DNA from: Serratia marcescens
GTDB taxonomy: Bacteria; Pseudomonadota; Gammaproteobacteria; Enterobacterales; Enterobacteriaceae
Assembly: GCF_029846115.1 (NCBI RefSeq)
Contig: NZ_JARVZZ010000001.1
Coordinates: forward strand, 992,001 to 1,056,000
DNA: 64,000 nt
Direction: 5' to 3'
Of this stretch, positions 45,217 to 54,090 are shown piece by piece. The notes beneath the pieces were generated by a model. That model was not told where the DNA came from. It did not search any database and was given only the letters and a program-made list of their open reading frames with translations. Numbering within the stretch: the first letter of the stretch is position 1; every line of letters starts with the position of its first letter. Both the position numbers and the translations under genes were made by a program.

Positions 45217-46752
45217 ATGGTTGAGGTGTCTGTTACGCCGCACCACAAAAATCGATGGCTCGCCAGCGCCGGCGAAATCAACGGCCGCACCTGGCTGGGG
45301 TTGTTCGGCGTGTTTTTGGCGGTGATGGCCAGCGGCGTGGGGGAAAACGCCAGCAAGTTCGCGCTGGCGGATATACAGGGCGGCATGCTGCTGAGCTTCG
45401 ATGCCGGCAGTTGGCTGACCACCTGTTACGTCACCGGCTTTGTGATCGGTTCCGGGTTCACGCCCTGTTTTTGGCCGACCTTTTCGCTGCGCCGGGTGGC
45501 GTTGACGATGTGCGGTATTTACCTGGCCGGTGGGCTGCTGACGCCCTGGTTGGGAGAACAGTATGGCGTGCTGCTGGCGGTGCGCAGTCTGCAGGGCTTC
45601 GCCGGCGGCGCGTTGCCGCCGATGCTGATGACGGTGGTGCTGCGTTTTATGCCGCCGCTGATCAAGGTGCTGGGGTTGGGCGCCTACGGCTGGGTCTCTG
45701 CCTGGAGCGCCACGTTGGGCGCCACCGCCGCCGCCTTCGCCTTTCACTGGGGCTGGAGCGGGTACTTCTACTGGAACCTGCCGCTGATGGCGATCGCCGC
45801 CGTGTGCATCGGCTACGGTCTGCCGCAGGATCCGCTGCGGCTGGAGCGCCTGCGGCAGTTCAACTGGCGCGGCCTGCTGCTTGGCGGCGTGGCGCTCGGC
45901 ATGCTGACAGTGGGCATTTCTCAGGGGGAGCGCCTCGACTGGCTGAACTCGCCGCTGATCTACGTTTTATTATTGGGCGGCGGCGGATTATTGGCGTTAT
46001 TTCTGATTAATGAATGGTATCACCCGCTGCCTTTTTTCAATTTGCAGCTATTAAGCAAAAGGAATTTGTCCTTCTCCTTAATTACGCTGGGTGGCGTACT
46101 GTTAATTATGGTGTCACTGGTTAATATCACGTCGGGATATTTATCCGCGATTCAGGGTTACCGTCAGGAACAAACCTCCGACTTAATGCTGTGGGTGGCG
46201 TTGCCGCAATTAATTACGCTGCCGATTGTCGCCATGATATGCAATACGCCGCGGGTGGATTGCCGCTGGGTACTGGCGATCAGCCTGCTGTTGATGGCCA
46301 CCGCCTGCGTGCTGGCCGCCCAGCTGACGCCGGAATGGAACGGCGACACATTTCGCGTCATCGCGCTGTTGCAGGCGATCGCTCAACCGATGGCGATCAT
46401 CCCCCTGCTGATGCAGGCGACCGGTGGGCTGTTGCCGACCGACGGGCCGTTTGCGGCGGCCTGGTTCAACGCGGTGAAGGGTTTCGCCGCCACCGCGGCC
46501 GGCGGCGCCATCGCGCTGCTCAGCCGGCAGCGCGGGGACTATCACGCCGGCACGATCGCCGACGGTTTTGGCTCGGCCTACAGCCGCGCATCGGGGTCGG
46601 CGGAGCAGTTGGCGCAGCTTGCCGCTCGGCAGGGCCACGTGCTGGCCAGCGCCGATCTTTATCTGTTGGTTGCCGGCCTGGCGTTATTACTGACCGCGCT
46701 GATTTTAGTTATGCCGACCCGTATTTATCCGCCGCGTTCGGTCGCTGCCTGA
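45217..46752 (+). CDS. MFS efflux pump, EmrB-like (DHA2)
   Basis: A 511-residue inner-membrane transporter with about 14 hydrophobic segments, the DHA2 size. The N-terminal cytoplasmic part is followed by TWLGLFGVFLAVMASGVGENASKFALADIQGG, and motif C-like glycines are in the fifth segment region (GAYGWVSAWSATLGATAAAF). It should form a tripartite pump with the adaptor and outer-membrane proteins encoded next. AGGAG precedes the ATG at 45217. First gene of a four-gene operon; A+T-rich codons occur around 45970-46150, unlike the rest. Confidence 0.88.
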   Translation: MVEVSVTPHHKNRWLASAGEINGRTWLGLFGVFLAVMASGVGENASKFALADIQGGMLLSFDAGSWLTTCYVTGFVIGSGFTPCFWPTFSLRRVALTMCGIYLAGGLLTPWLGEQYGVLLAVRSLQGFAGGALPPMLMTVVLRFMPPLIKVLGLGAYGWVSAWSATLGATAAAFAFHWGWSGYFYWNLPLMAIAAVCIGYGLPQDPLRLERLRQFNWRGLLLGGVALGMLTVGISQGERLDWLNSPLIYVLLLGGGGLLALFLINEWYHPLPFFNLQLLSKRNLSFSLITLGGVLLIMVSLVNITSGYLSAIQGYRQEQTSDLMLWVALPQLITLPIVAMICNTPRVDCRWVLAISLLLMATACVLAAQLTPEWNGDTFRVIALLQAIAQPMAIIPLLMQATGGLLPTDGPFAAAWFNAVKGFAATAAGGAIALLSRQRGDYHAGTIADGFGSAYSRASGSAEQLAQLAARQGHVLASADLYLLVAGLALLLTALILVMPTRIYPPRSVAA

Positions 46753-46793
46753 CATTTTATCATCAGAAATAAATATTAAGTGGAGTCACTTTT

Positions 46794-47837
46794 ATGGCTA
46801 ACAAGAAAGTCGCCGTCGCCGTATTGGCGGTTACCGTCATTACGCTGGGGTTATTAATGAATAAATTCCTTATTAAAGAGACACAGCAGAATACCAACGA
46901 CGCCTATATTCGTGCCGATATCTCGCGTATTTCTCCGCAGATTGCCGGTGAAATTGCGCAGGTGTTGGTCAGGGACAACCAGTGGGTCAAACAGGGGGAG
47001 TTGCTGGCGGTGATCGACCCGCGTGAATTCAACGTCGCGCTGGCGCAGGCAACGGCGCAGGAGCAATCCGCCCGCGCCCGGCAGGACGACGCCAGGGCCA
47101 ACCTCACCCGGCAGAGCGCGCTGATCGCTGCCGCGTTGGCGGAGCGGCAGGCGGCGCAGGCGGAGCTGGCGTTTGCGCGCCAGGAGCAGAACCGCTATCA
47201 GAGAATGGCCAGCAGCGGCGCGGGTTCACAGCAGGCGGCGCAGCAGGCGACAACGCGGGTGCACACGCTTTCCGCCAATGTAGCGCAGGCGGAGGCGACG
47301 CTCAAAGCGGCGCGAAACATGGAGCAGGTGCTGCAAGCCAAGCTGGCGGACAGCGATGCCGAGCTGATGCTGGCGCAGGCGAAGAAAGCGATGGCTGAAC
47401 TGAACCTGTCTTATACCCGCATCATCGCGCCGATCGGCGGCGTGGTCGGCAAGAAAAGCCTGCGGGTCGGGGAGTTCGTCAAACCGGGCGATGCGCTGCT
47501 GGCCATCGTGCCGCAGGACAAGCTGTACATCATCGCCAACTACCAGGAAACCCAGTTGGAAAACATTGCGCACGGGCAGTCGGTGGACATCCATATCGAT
47601 ACCTTTCCCGGACAAACGCTGAAAGGGCAGGTGGACAGCATTGCGCCTGCTTCCGGCGTCAGCTTCGCGGCCGTGGCGCCGGAGAACGCCACCGGCAACT
47701 TCACCAAGATCGTTCAACGCATCCCGGTGAAGATTGTGTTTGATATCAACAAAGAGCACGCCGCCTTGTTGAGCGCCCTGCGCGTCGGCATGTCCGCGGA
47801 CGTCAGCATCAATACGCTGGACGGAGGCGTGCAATGA
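46794..47837 (+). CDS. HlyD/EmrA-type periplasmic adaptor
   Basis: A 347-residue membrane-fusion protein. One N-terminal membrane anchor (about 5-24), then a biotinyl-lipoyl half motif (ISPQIAGEIAQVLVRDNQWVKQGELLAVID), a long alpha-helical hairpin (about 85-200), the second half-motif (RIIAPIGGVVGKKSLRVGEFVKPGD) and a beta-barrel. It links the MFS pump to the outer-membrane channel. Its stop overlaps the start of the next gene by four bases. Confidence 0.92.
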   Translation: MANKKVAVAVLAVTVITLGLLMNKFLIKETQQNTNDAYIRADISRISPQIAGEIAQVLVRDNQWVKQGELLAVIDPREFNVALAQATAQEQSARARQDDARANLTRQSALIAAALAERQAAQAELAFARQEQNRYQRMASSGAGSQQAAQQATTRVHTLSANVAQAEATLKAARNMEQVLQAKLADSDAELMLAQAKKAMAELNLSYTRIIAPIGGVVGKKSLRVGEFVKPGDALLAIVPQDKLYIIANYQETQLENIAHGQSVDIHIDTFPGQTLKGQVDSIAPASGVSFAAVAPENATGNFTKIVQRIPVKIVFDINKEHAALLSALRVGMSADVSINTLDGGVQ

Positions 47838-49279
47838 ACAGGGCCGTGATCCCGCTGCTGTTGATGGCGCTGAGCGGCTGCCGGGCGGTAGGGCCGGACT
47901 ACGCTCGGCCGCAGAACGCGTTGCCCGAGAGCTGGGGTGAGCAGGCCGGCGGCGGGGTGCTGCCGGTGGCTTGGTGGTCGATATTCAACGATGCGTCGCT
48001 GTCGCAACTGGTGCAGCGCGCGGCGGCCGGCAACCTGGATCTGCAGCTCGCCACGGCGCGCATGCAGCAAAGCCGCGCACTGCTGGGCGCGACAGAGGCG
48101 GCGCTGATGCCGGATCTGAGCCTGGACGGCGCCTATCAGCGCCAGCGTGCCACCTCGGTGGGCAGCATGGATCCGTCCGGCAACGGCGGAGAGGCGGATT
48201 ATCATCTCTGGCGCGGCGGATTCAGCGCCACCTGGGAGCTGGACATGTGGGGCAAGCTGCGCCGCGCATCGGAAAGCGCGCGCGCCGGCTTCGCCGCTTC
48301 GCAGGAGAATCGGCGCGCGCTGCTGACGTCGGTGACGGCGGAGGTGGCGAGCGACTATCTGCGCCTGCGCGCCACGCAGCAGCAGCTGGCGGTGGCGCAG
48401 GAAAACCGCGCCACCGCGCTGCGTACGCTGCAACTGACGCAAAGCCGTTATCAAAGCGGTGCGGGCAACGAACTGGATATCGATCAGGCGCAGGTGCAAT
48501 TGGCGCAGGTGGATGCCCTGCTGCCGGCGCTGTTCGGTAGGCAGGAACGCTTGATCAACGCCATCGGCCTGCTGCTGGGCGAGCGGCCGGGCGCGCTGAA
48601 AGCGATGTTGTCGCCAACGGGGCCGCTGCCGACGCTGGCGCACGCCGTGCCGATGGGCGTGCCGTCGGATCTGGCGCTGCGCAGGCCGGATATTCGCGAA
48701 GCGGCGGAGCGTTTGCATCAGGCGACCGCCGAGATTGGCGTCGCCACCGCCGACTACTATCCGCGCATCACGCTGACCGGCAACGCGGGCTATCAGGCGC
48801 TGGCGCTGGCGGATATGGGCAGTTGGTCCACGCATACCTTCGCCATCGGCCCCGCCCTGTATCTGCCGCTGTTCGACGGGGGGAAAATCACCCAGCGGGT
48901 GCGCCTGAGCGAATACCGGCAGCAGGAAATGGCCATCGCCTACCAGCAAACGGTGCTGCGCGCCTGGCATGAGATCGACGACGCGCTTTCCGGTTACCGC
49001 GCCCAGCAGCGCCGCCAGACGCACCTGGCCGAGGCGCTGGCCGCCAACCGACACGCGTTTGCGCTGGCGCGCGACAGCTATCTGAACGGCGCCAGCGATT
49101 TTATCCACGTTCTGAGCACGCAGCGCGCGCTGCTGGATCTGCAGTCCGCGCAAATTGTTGCTCAGGAGGAGACGGCGATCGCCGTGGTGAATATCTATCG
49201 AGCGCTGGGCGGCGGCTGGGAACACACCTACCCGTCTGCGGCGCCACAGGAGAAGGCTGATGCACAACACGCTGAATAA
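47834..49279 (+). CDS. Outer-membrane efflux lipoprotein, NodT family
   Basis: A 481-residue TolC-like channel protein. The signal peptide ends in a lipobox (LSGC, Cys about 16), followed by RAVGPDYARPQNALPESW, the standard NodT start. Two repeats of outer-membrane efflux domain follow (about 60-250 and 270-460; second begins SDLALRRPDIREAAERLHQATAEIGVA). It provides the exit channel for the pump encoded upstream. The end overlaps the next gene by 20 bases. Confidence 0.92.
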   Translation: MNRAVIPLLLMALSGCRAVGPDYARPQNALPESWGEQAGGGVLPVAWWSIFNDASLSQLVQRAAAGNLDLQLATARMQQSRALLGATEAALMPDLSLDGAYQRQRATSVGSMDPSGNGGEADYHLWRGGFSATWELDMWGKLRRASESARAGFAASQENRRALLTSVTAEVASDYLRLRATQQQLAVAQENRATALRTLQLTQSRYQSGAGNELDIDQAQVQLAQVDALLPALFGRQERLINAIGLLLGERPGALKAMLSPTGPLPTLAHAVPMGVPSDLALRRPDIREAAERLHQATAEIGVATADYYPRITLTGNAGYQALALADMGSWSTHTFAIGPALYLPLFDGGKITQRVRLSEYRQQEMAIAYQQTVLRAWHEIDDALSGYRAQQRRQTHLAEALAANRHAFALARDSYLNGASDFIHVLSTQRALLDLQSAQIVAQEETAIAVVNIYRALGGGWEHTYPSAAPQEKADAQHAE

Positions 49280-50033
49280 GATGGTCGACGAGATGCTGGA
49301 AAGGGATACCCGCCGCAAACGCGAGGCCAGGGTGAGCGCCGTGCGGCAAGTCACCGCCCGGATCCGCCGCATCACGTTGAGCGGCGACGATGTGGATAAG
49401 TTTATCGCCGATCCGCGCGCGCAGGAGCCGGCCTGCTGGGTCAAGGTGTTCTTCCCGTGGCGCGACACGCTGGCCGGGCGGGCTTATACCCTGAGCGGCA
49501 TCGACAAACTCGCCCGCACCTTCGATATCGATATGGTGCTGCACGGTGAAGGCCCGGCGTCGAACTGGGCGCGCGACGCGATGCCGGGCGACAAGCTGGG
49601 GTTCGCCGGCCCTTGCTCCGGCGGCTTCCGGTTGTTGCCGCAAACTCGCTGGCTGCTGTTGCTGGGCGATGAGACCGCGCTGCCCGCTATGCGCACCATT
49701 CTCGCCTCGCTGTCTGCCCCGCTGCCGGTGCTGTGGTTCGCCGAAGTGGGCGATGCGCAGGAGATTCAGGATGTCGATTGCTCCTTTTTGCAGATGAACA
49801 GCTGGCAAATACGCACCCGGCATTTCGACAGCGTGATGAACAGCCCGCTGGTGCAGGCCGTCAGCCACTGCGAGCTGCCGGCCGGCGAAGGGCAGGTGTG
49901 GCTGGCCTGCGAACACCAGGTCGCCGCCTATCTGAAGGCGCGTTTTATCAACGAAATGGGCATCTCCCGCGCCGCCTTGTTTGCCAAAGGTTATTGGAAA
50001 AAGGGCGAAGCCAATTTCAAGGGCGCGATTTAA
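49260..50033 (+). CDS. Siderophore-interacting protein (FAD ferric-siderophore reductase)
   Basis: A 257-residue cytoplasmic flavoprotein of the SIP/ViuB family. The FAD-binding motif RAYTLSG is at about 77-83 and GDETALPAMRTIL at about 139-151, both typical; the C-terminal block GEGQVWLACEHQVAAYLK and KGYWKKGEAN close the NAD(P)H domain. Members reduce ferric siderophores to release iron. It is the last gene of an exporter operon, overlapping the NodT gene by 20 bases, which ties the exporter to iron or siderophore traffic (inference). Confidence 0.9.
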   Translation: MHNTLNKMVDEMLERDTRRKREARVSAVRQVTARIRRITLSGDDVDKFIADPRAQEPACWVKVFFPWRDTLAGRAYTLSGIDKLARTFDIDMVLHGEGPASNWARDAMPGDKLGFAGPCSGGFRLLPQTRWLLLLGDETALPAMRTILASLSAPLPVLWFAEVGDAQEIQDVDCSFLQMNSWQIRTRHFDSVMNSPLVQAVSHCELPAGEGQVWLACEHQVAAYLKARFINEMGISRAALFAKGYWKKGEANFKGAI

Positions 50034-50054
50034 CTCGGGCGAATGAGGATGGTT

Positions 50055-50498
50055 ATGATTGAGAGAGTGTTATTGGCGGTGGACTGCTTTGAACACAGCG
50101 GCAACGCGCTGGATTTGATGGCGCGCCTGCAAGGCAGCATCGGCGGCGTGATCGTACTGACGGTGGTAGACAATGCCTTCACGCTTAGCCGCAGCGGCCT
50201 GCGTTTCGACAGCGACGAGCGTGAAGAATATCCCGCCGCCCAGCGCGAAGAGGCGCTGGCGGAAAAGCAGGTCGGGCAGGTGACGCGGGCGTTGAAACAG
50301 ATGGGCTTCAACGCCCAGGGCCTGCTGGCTGCGGGGGCGCCCATCGAGGTGATCCCGGAACAGATGGCGTTGTTCAACTGCGATTTGCTGATCATCTCGC
50401 ACCGCCACCTGTCTTCGTTGGGGCGCTGGCTGAACGCCTCCGTCACGCGCGGCCTGCTGGATGAGATTGGCCAACCGGTCTTGGTGATCCCGCGCTAA
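50055..50498 (+). CDS. Universal stress protein family
   Basis: A 147-residue UspA-like protein: N-terminal strand IERVLLAVDCFEHSGNALDLM, and C-terminal LLIISHRHLSSLGRW with SVTRGLLDEIGQPVLVIP, the family nucleotide-loop region. It probably binds ATP or acts as a stress-related dimer. Three in-frame ATGs (50043, 50049, 50055) are present; the last gives the family N-terminus and follows GAGGA. Confidence 0.83.
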   Translation: MIERVLLAVDCFEHSGNALDLMARLQGSIGGVIVLTVVDNAFTLSRSGLRFDSDEREEYPAAQREEALAEKQVGQVTRALKQMGFNAQGLLAAGAPIEVIPEQMALFNCDLLIISHRHLSSLGRWLNASVTRGLLDEIGQPVLVIPR

Positions 50499-50569
50499 GC
50501 TATGGGTAAGGGCAGCCGCATGCGGCGGCGCGCGTTCGGCGACGAAGGCCGTACATACCGGAGGTCAAC

Positions 50570-51082
50570 ATGCGAAATCTGGAAGATCAACTTGCCGCTT
50601 ATGCCGCCTATCACCGCGATGCGCGCAATATCGCCACGCATTTTATCGGCATCCCGTTGATCGTCATCAGCCTGCTGGCGCTGCTCTCCCGGCCGGCGTG
50701 GGGCGCGGGAGGGCTGCCGTTTTCGCCGGCCTGCGCGGTGGTTATTGTCGCGGCCCTCTATTACCTGCGGCTGAACCTGCGCCTTGGCATCATGATGCTG
50801 GCGTTGCTGCTGCTGTGCCTCGTGTTCGGCGCCTGGGTGGCGTCGCTGTCGACGGTGGCGTGGCTGAGCGTCGGTATCGGCGGCTTTGTCATCGGCTGGC
50901 TGTTTCAGTTTGTCGGGCATTTCTGGGAGGGGCGAAAACCGGCGTTTATGGACGACGTGACGGGCCTCATCATCGGCCCGCTGTTCGTGCTGGCGGAAGC
51001 CTGCTTCCTGGCCGGCGGGCTGCGCGAACTGCAGCGGAATATCGAAATGCGCTCGGGCAAAGTGCGCAATGAAAAGCGCTAA
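50570..51082 (+). CDS. Mpo1-like (DUF962) membrane protein
   Basis: A 170-residue inner-membrane protein of the DUF962/YGL010w family. The conserved histidine stretches ARNIATHFIGIPLI and FVGHFWEGRKPAFMDD are present; in yeast Mpo1 these belong to an Fe2+-dependent dioxygenase for 2-hydroxy fatty acids. Four hydrophobic segments are seen. The bacterial role is untested as far as I know. GGAGG precedes the ATG. Confidence 0.85.
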   Translation: MRNLEDQLAAYAAYHRDARNIATHFIGIPLIVISLLALLSRPAWGAGGLPFSPACAVVIVAALYYLRLNLRLGIMMLALLLLCLVFGAWVASLSTVAWLSVGIGGFVIGWLFQFVGHFWEGRKPAFMDDVTGLIIGPLFVLAEACFLAGGLRELQRNIEMRSGKVRNEKR

Positions 51083-51110
51083 ATGATGCGGTGCCGATAG
51101 TCAGATAAAG

Positions 51111-51133
51111 AGCCTCTTTCAAAGAAAGAGGCT
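51111..51133. terminator. Hairpin between the Mpo1-like gene and the small gene
   Basis: A 10-bp perfect stem (AGCCTCTTTC 51111-51120, GAAAGAGGCT 51124-51133) with a 3-base loop. It lies between converging genes; the minus-strand tail CTTTATC is more T-rich. Confidence 0.7.
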
Positions 51134-51146
51134 GGATGGGCTCAGA

Positions 51147-51317
51147 TTAGGCGTGTTGGATCAATTTCCAGGTGACGCCTTTGCCGCCATAGGGAGGCAT
51201 GATATTGCCTTTAGCGATTGGCGCTGTGGTTGAGGGTTTGCCAACCACTTCCCACACACCGCTTTCCGGGCATTTCTGCCCTGTCGTGGCTGTAGTGCCA
51301 ATAGGTGATTTAGACAT
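51147..51317 (-). CDS. Small conserved-looking protein, 56 residues
   Basis: An open frame of 56 codons starting ATG at 51317 with AAGGA eight bases upstream (GATTAAGGAAAGATCGTATG). The protein begins MSKSPIGTTATTGQKCPESG, contains VWEVVGKPSTTAPIAKG, then MPPYGGKGVTWKLIQHA. One Cys is in a CPESG turn. I recall similar short proteins in enterobacteria, annotated as hypothetical, but cannot name a function. It has its own terminator hairpin (51111-51133). Confidence 0.72.
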   Translation of the reverse strand: MSKSPIGTTATTGQKCPESGVWEVVGKPSTTAPIAKGNIMPPYGGKGVTWKLIQHA

Positions 51318-52048
51318 ACGATCTTTCCTTAATCAAAGCGGCGCCACCATAGCGCCGCACATAAAGATATTTACATGTTCGCTTATATATTCAACCCATT
51401 GGCGTGAATATAGAGGATAGGTGTTTTTTCCATTCTCTATTTGGATGTTTTGACTTTTTTATTTGTATTTTTGACTTTTAAATGTCAACTTATTTATAAA
51501 CTTAATTCATTCTTGATAATTATTTTTAAATCTAATTGCTTTGATAATTTTCGATTAAATATCTTTTTATTTCATTATGTTGGTTTTATTTTCTGTGCTC
51601 TGGCATTAATGGTGTCTATTTTTTCTTTATAATTCATATCCGAAATATATAAAAATTAATTTGGTTGACTAATTTCATTACGCACTTCTTAGTCATGTAG
51701 TGAGAGCTGACGTTTTCCACGCTATCGCCGATAGCGCATAGTCAGTAAGTAATATCATAGGTTTTTCATTGGATTTACCCGAATATGGGATGCGGGGGAT
51801 AAATAACCCAAGTGCGGAGTGACTTCCCTGGCGCTTACCATTTAGACATACGATCACCATCCTCCGCACGCATCGCCGCGATCGCGGTAAAGCAACCCTG
51901 GTACCCTACGCCGATCTTGCCACGTACTTTTAACAAATTTGCAAAAGTCTTTTAGCCTCCCGCCTGCTTATCTTTGGTGTGATCAATGTCATACTTTCGG
52001 CATCTTAACTGTTCCCGCGCTTCGGCAGCGGTAAACCGGAGTTGTTGC
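51318..52048. other. A+T-rich intergenic region
   Basis: About 730 bases, far richer in A+T than the flanks, especially 51420-51720. Visible are a 15-bp repeat TTTAGACATACGATC at 51841-51855 that copies the start region of the small gene (51309-51323), and a 7-1-7 perfect palindrome GCTATCG-C-CGATAGC at 51721-51735. No convincing gene; a 63-codon hydrophobic frame at 51441-51632 starts with TTG and has no ribosome site. Confidence 0.6.
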
Positions 52049-53215
52049 ATGAAAGTGAATTATCCCTTGTTAGCGCTGGCGGTAGGGGCGTTCGGCATCG
52101 GCACTACCGAATTCTCACCCATGGGCTTGCTGCCGACTATCGCCAAAGGGGTGGACGTCTCCATTCCGATGGCCGGCATGTTGATCAGCGCCTATGCCGT
52201 CGGCGTGATGGTCGGCGCGCCCCTGATGACGCTGCTGTTGTCGCACCGGGCGCGCAGAAGCGCGCTGATTTTCCTGATGGCGATCTTTACCCTGGGCAAC
52301 GTGCTGTCGGCCATCGCGCCGGATTACACCACCCTGATGCTGTCGCGCATCATCACCAGCCTGAATCACGGCGCCTTCTTTGGCCTCGGATCGGTGGTGG
52401 CCGCCAGCGTGGTGCCGAAAGAGAAACAGGCCAGCGCCGTGGCGACCATGTTTATGGGGCTGACCATCGCCAATATCGGCGGGGTGCCCGCCGCGACCTG
52501 GCTGGGTGAAACCATCGGCTGGCGCATGTCGTTCCTGGCGACGGCAGGGCTGGGCGTGATCGCCATGCTGGGGCTGTGGTTCTCGTTGCCGAAAGGCAGC
52601 GCCGGCGCGCGCCCTGACGTGAAACGCGAGCTGTCGGTGCTGGTGCGGCCGCAGGTGCTGACCGCGCTGCTGACCACCGTGCTGGGGGCGGGCGCGATGT
52701 TCACGCTCTATACCTATATCTCGCCGGTATTGCAGCACATCACCGAGGCGACGCCGCTGTTCGTGACGACCATGCTGGTGCTGATCGGCGTCGGTTTCTC
52801 GATCGGCAACTACCTGGGCGGCAAGTTCGCCGACCGTTCCGAGAGCGCGACGCTGAAGGGCTTCCTGCTGTTGTTGGTGGCCATCATGCTGGTGATCCCG
52901 CTGCTGGCGCGCAGTGACATCGGCGCTGCGGTGAGCATGGTGATTTGGGGCGCGGCGACCTTCGCCGTGGTGCCGCCGCTGCAGATGCGCGTGATGCGCG
53001 TGGCCAGCGAAGCGCCGGGCCTGTCGTCTTCGGTCAACATCGGCGCTTTCAACCTGGGCAATGCGCTGGGCGCCGCCGCCGGTGGCGCGGTGGTCTCCGC
53101 CGGTTTGGGCTACAGCTTCGTGCCGGTGATGGGGGCGATTATCGCCGGGTTGGCGCTGCTGTTGGTGTTGTTCACCAGCCGCACCGCCGCAAAAGTCGCT
53201 TACGCCAACGGCTAA
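52049..53215 (+). CDS. ydhP: MFS transporter YdhP
   Basis: A 388-residue, 12-segment DHA1 transporter, very close to E. coli YdhP: GAFGIGTTEFSPMGLLP, LISAYAVGVMVGAPLMTLL, NIGGVPAATWLGE and AATFAVVPPLQMRVM. Related to AraJ-type sugar or nucleoside exporters; the substrate is unknown. The frame starts at 51986, but the ATG at 52049 gives the family start MKVNYPLLALAVG and follows CGGAG. Confidence 0.93.
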   Translation: MKVNYPLLALAVGAFGIGTTEFSPMGLLPTIAKGVDVSIPMAGMLISAYAVGVMVGAPLMTLLLSHRARRSALIFLMAIFTLGNVLSAIAPDYTTLMLSRIITSLNHGAFFGLGSVVAASVVPKEKQASAVATMFMGLTIANIGGVPAATWLGETIGWRMSFLATAGLGVIAMLGLWFSLPKGSAGARPDVKRELSVLVRPQVLTALLTTVLGAGAMFTLYTYISPVLQHITEATPLFVTTMLVLIGVGFSIGNYLGGKFADRSESATLKGFLLLLVAIMLVIPLLARSDIGAAVSMVIWGAATFAVVPPLQMRVMRVASEAPGLSSSVNIGAFNLGNALGAAAGGAVVSAGLGYSFVPVMGAIIAGLALLLVLFTSRTAAKVAYANG

Positions 53216-53224
53216 ATACGCAGA

Positions 53225-53246
53225 TGCGGCGGGCCTGCTCGCCGCA
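53225..53246. terminator. Hairpin between convergent genes
   Basis: TGCGGCG (53225-53231) and CGCCGCA (53240-53246) pair in the 32-base gap between ydhP and the convergent epimerase gene. No T-run. Confidence 0.5.
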
Positions 53247-53247
53247 C

Positions 53248-54009
53248 CTACGCAAAGCCGAGCAGGCTGAACGCATCGTCCTGCGGGGCGTAACCCAGCA
53301 GGCGGCGGGTTTCTTCCAGCGATAAACGCGTGTAGCGGTTGTTGGAAACCCCGTGCACCACCGCATATTGCACCCCTTCGATGCGAATGCAGCGCTCCAG
53401 CAGATCGGCGGCGTCGCGATGGCTGAGAAACGCGCTCATGTCGCGGGCACTGAGCCGATCGTCCGGGCTGAGGGTGGTGAAGTTGGCGATACGCACCGAC
53501 AGGGCGGAAAGCCCTTCCTGATGGGCGAAGTAGGCGGCAATGCCTTCGCCGAAGGCTTTGCTGGCGCCGTACAGATTCTTCGGCTTCGGCGCGTCGTCCG
53601 GGCGGATTTGGTAATCGAGCGGATAGCCTTCCACCGCCTGTGCGCTGCTGGCGAACACCACCCGGCGGCAACCGGCGTCTTTCGCCGCGCGGAAGATATT
53701 GAAGGTGCCGAGAATGTTGTTGTCCATCAACGAGCCGCAGAAGTCGGCGTCGGGGGAGGGATCGGCCGCCAGGTGCAACACGGTGTCGATATTGGCGCAG
53801 GCCGCGCGGCAGGCGTCGAGATCGGCGATGTTGAAGCTGATGACTTCGTCGCCGGGCTGCAGATCGCGCAGCAGGCTGATATCCCGTTCCGCCAATCGTA
53901 GCGGGTAGCGATCGCCCATTGCCTGACGAAACGCCGTGGCTACCCGGCCGCCGGCGCCAGTGATCAGAATCCGTCCTACATCAGTACGCAACACCATGGT
54001 GACTGCCAT
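53248..54009 (-). CDS. NAD(P)-dependent epimerase/dehydrogenase
   Basis: A 253-residue extended-SDR protein. The dinucleotide motif ITGAGGRVATAFR is at about 16-28, and the catalytic YGASKAFGE (Tyr-x3-Lys) at about 146-154 with upstream Ser in VVFASSAQAVEGYP. The size and DNNILGTFNIFRAAKDAG block resemble uronate dehydrogenase-like enzymes; the substrate is not certain. The first ATG (54009) or the fifth codon (53997) could be the start. Confidence 0.87.
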   Translation of the reverse strand: MAVTMVLRTDVGRILITGAGGRVATAFRQAMGDRYPLRLAERDISLLRDLQPGDEVISFNIADLDACRAACANIDTVLHLAADPSPDADFCGSLMDNNILGTFNIFRAAKDAGCRRVVFASSAQAVEGYPLDYQIRPDDAPKPKNLYGASKAFGEGIAAYFAHQEGLSALSVRIANFTTLSPDDRLSARDMSAFLSHRDAADLLERCIRIEGVQYAVVHGVSNNRYTRLSLEETRRLLGYAPQDDAFSLLGFA

Positions 54010-54090
54010 CCCTACTTTCGATTAAGCGTTGACCAGTAATAATCCCCCGCGTGACTTTTGTCCAGTATTTATATTAGTCATGCTGATGCT

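Noticed and set aside
51441..51632. A 63-codon hydrophobic frame in the A+T-rich gap
   Set aside because: TTG start, no ribosome site, and the Phe/Leu/Ile content is what T-rich DNA gives in any frame.
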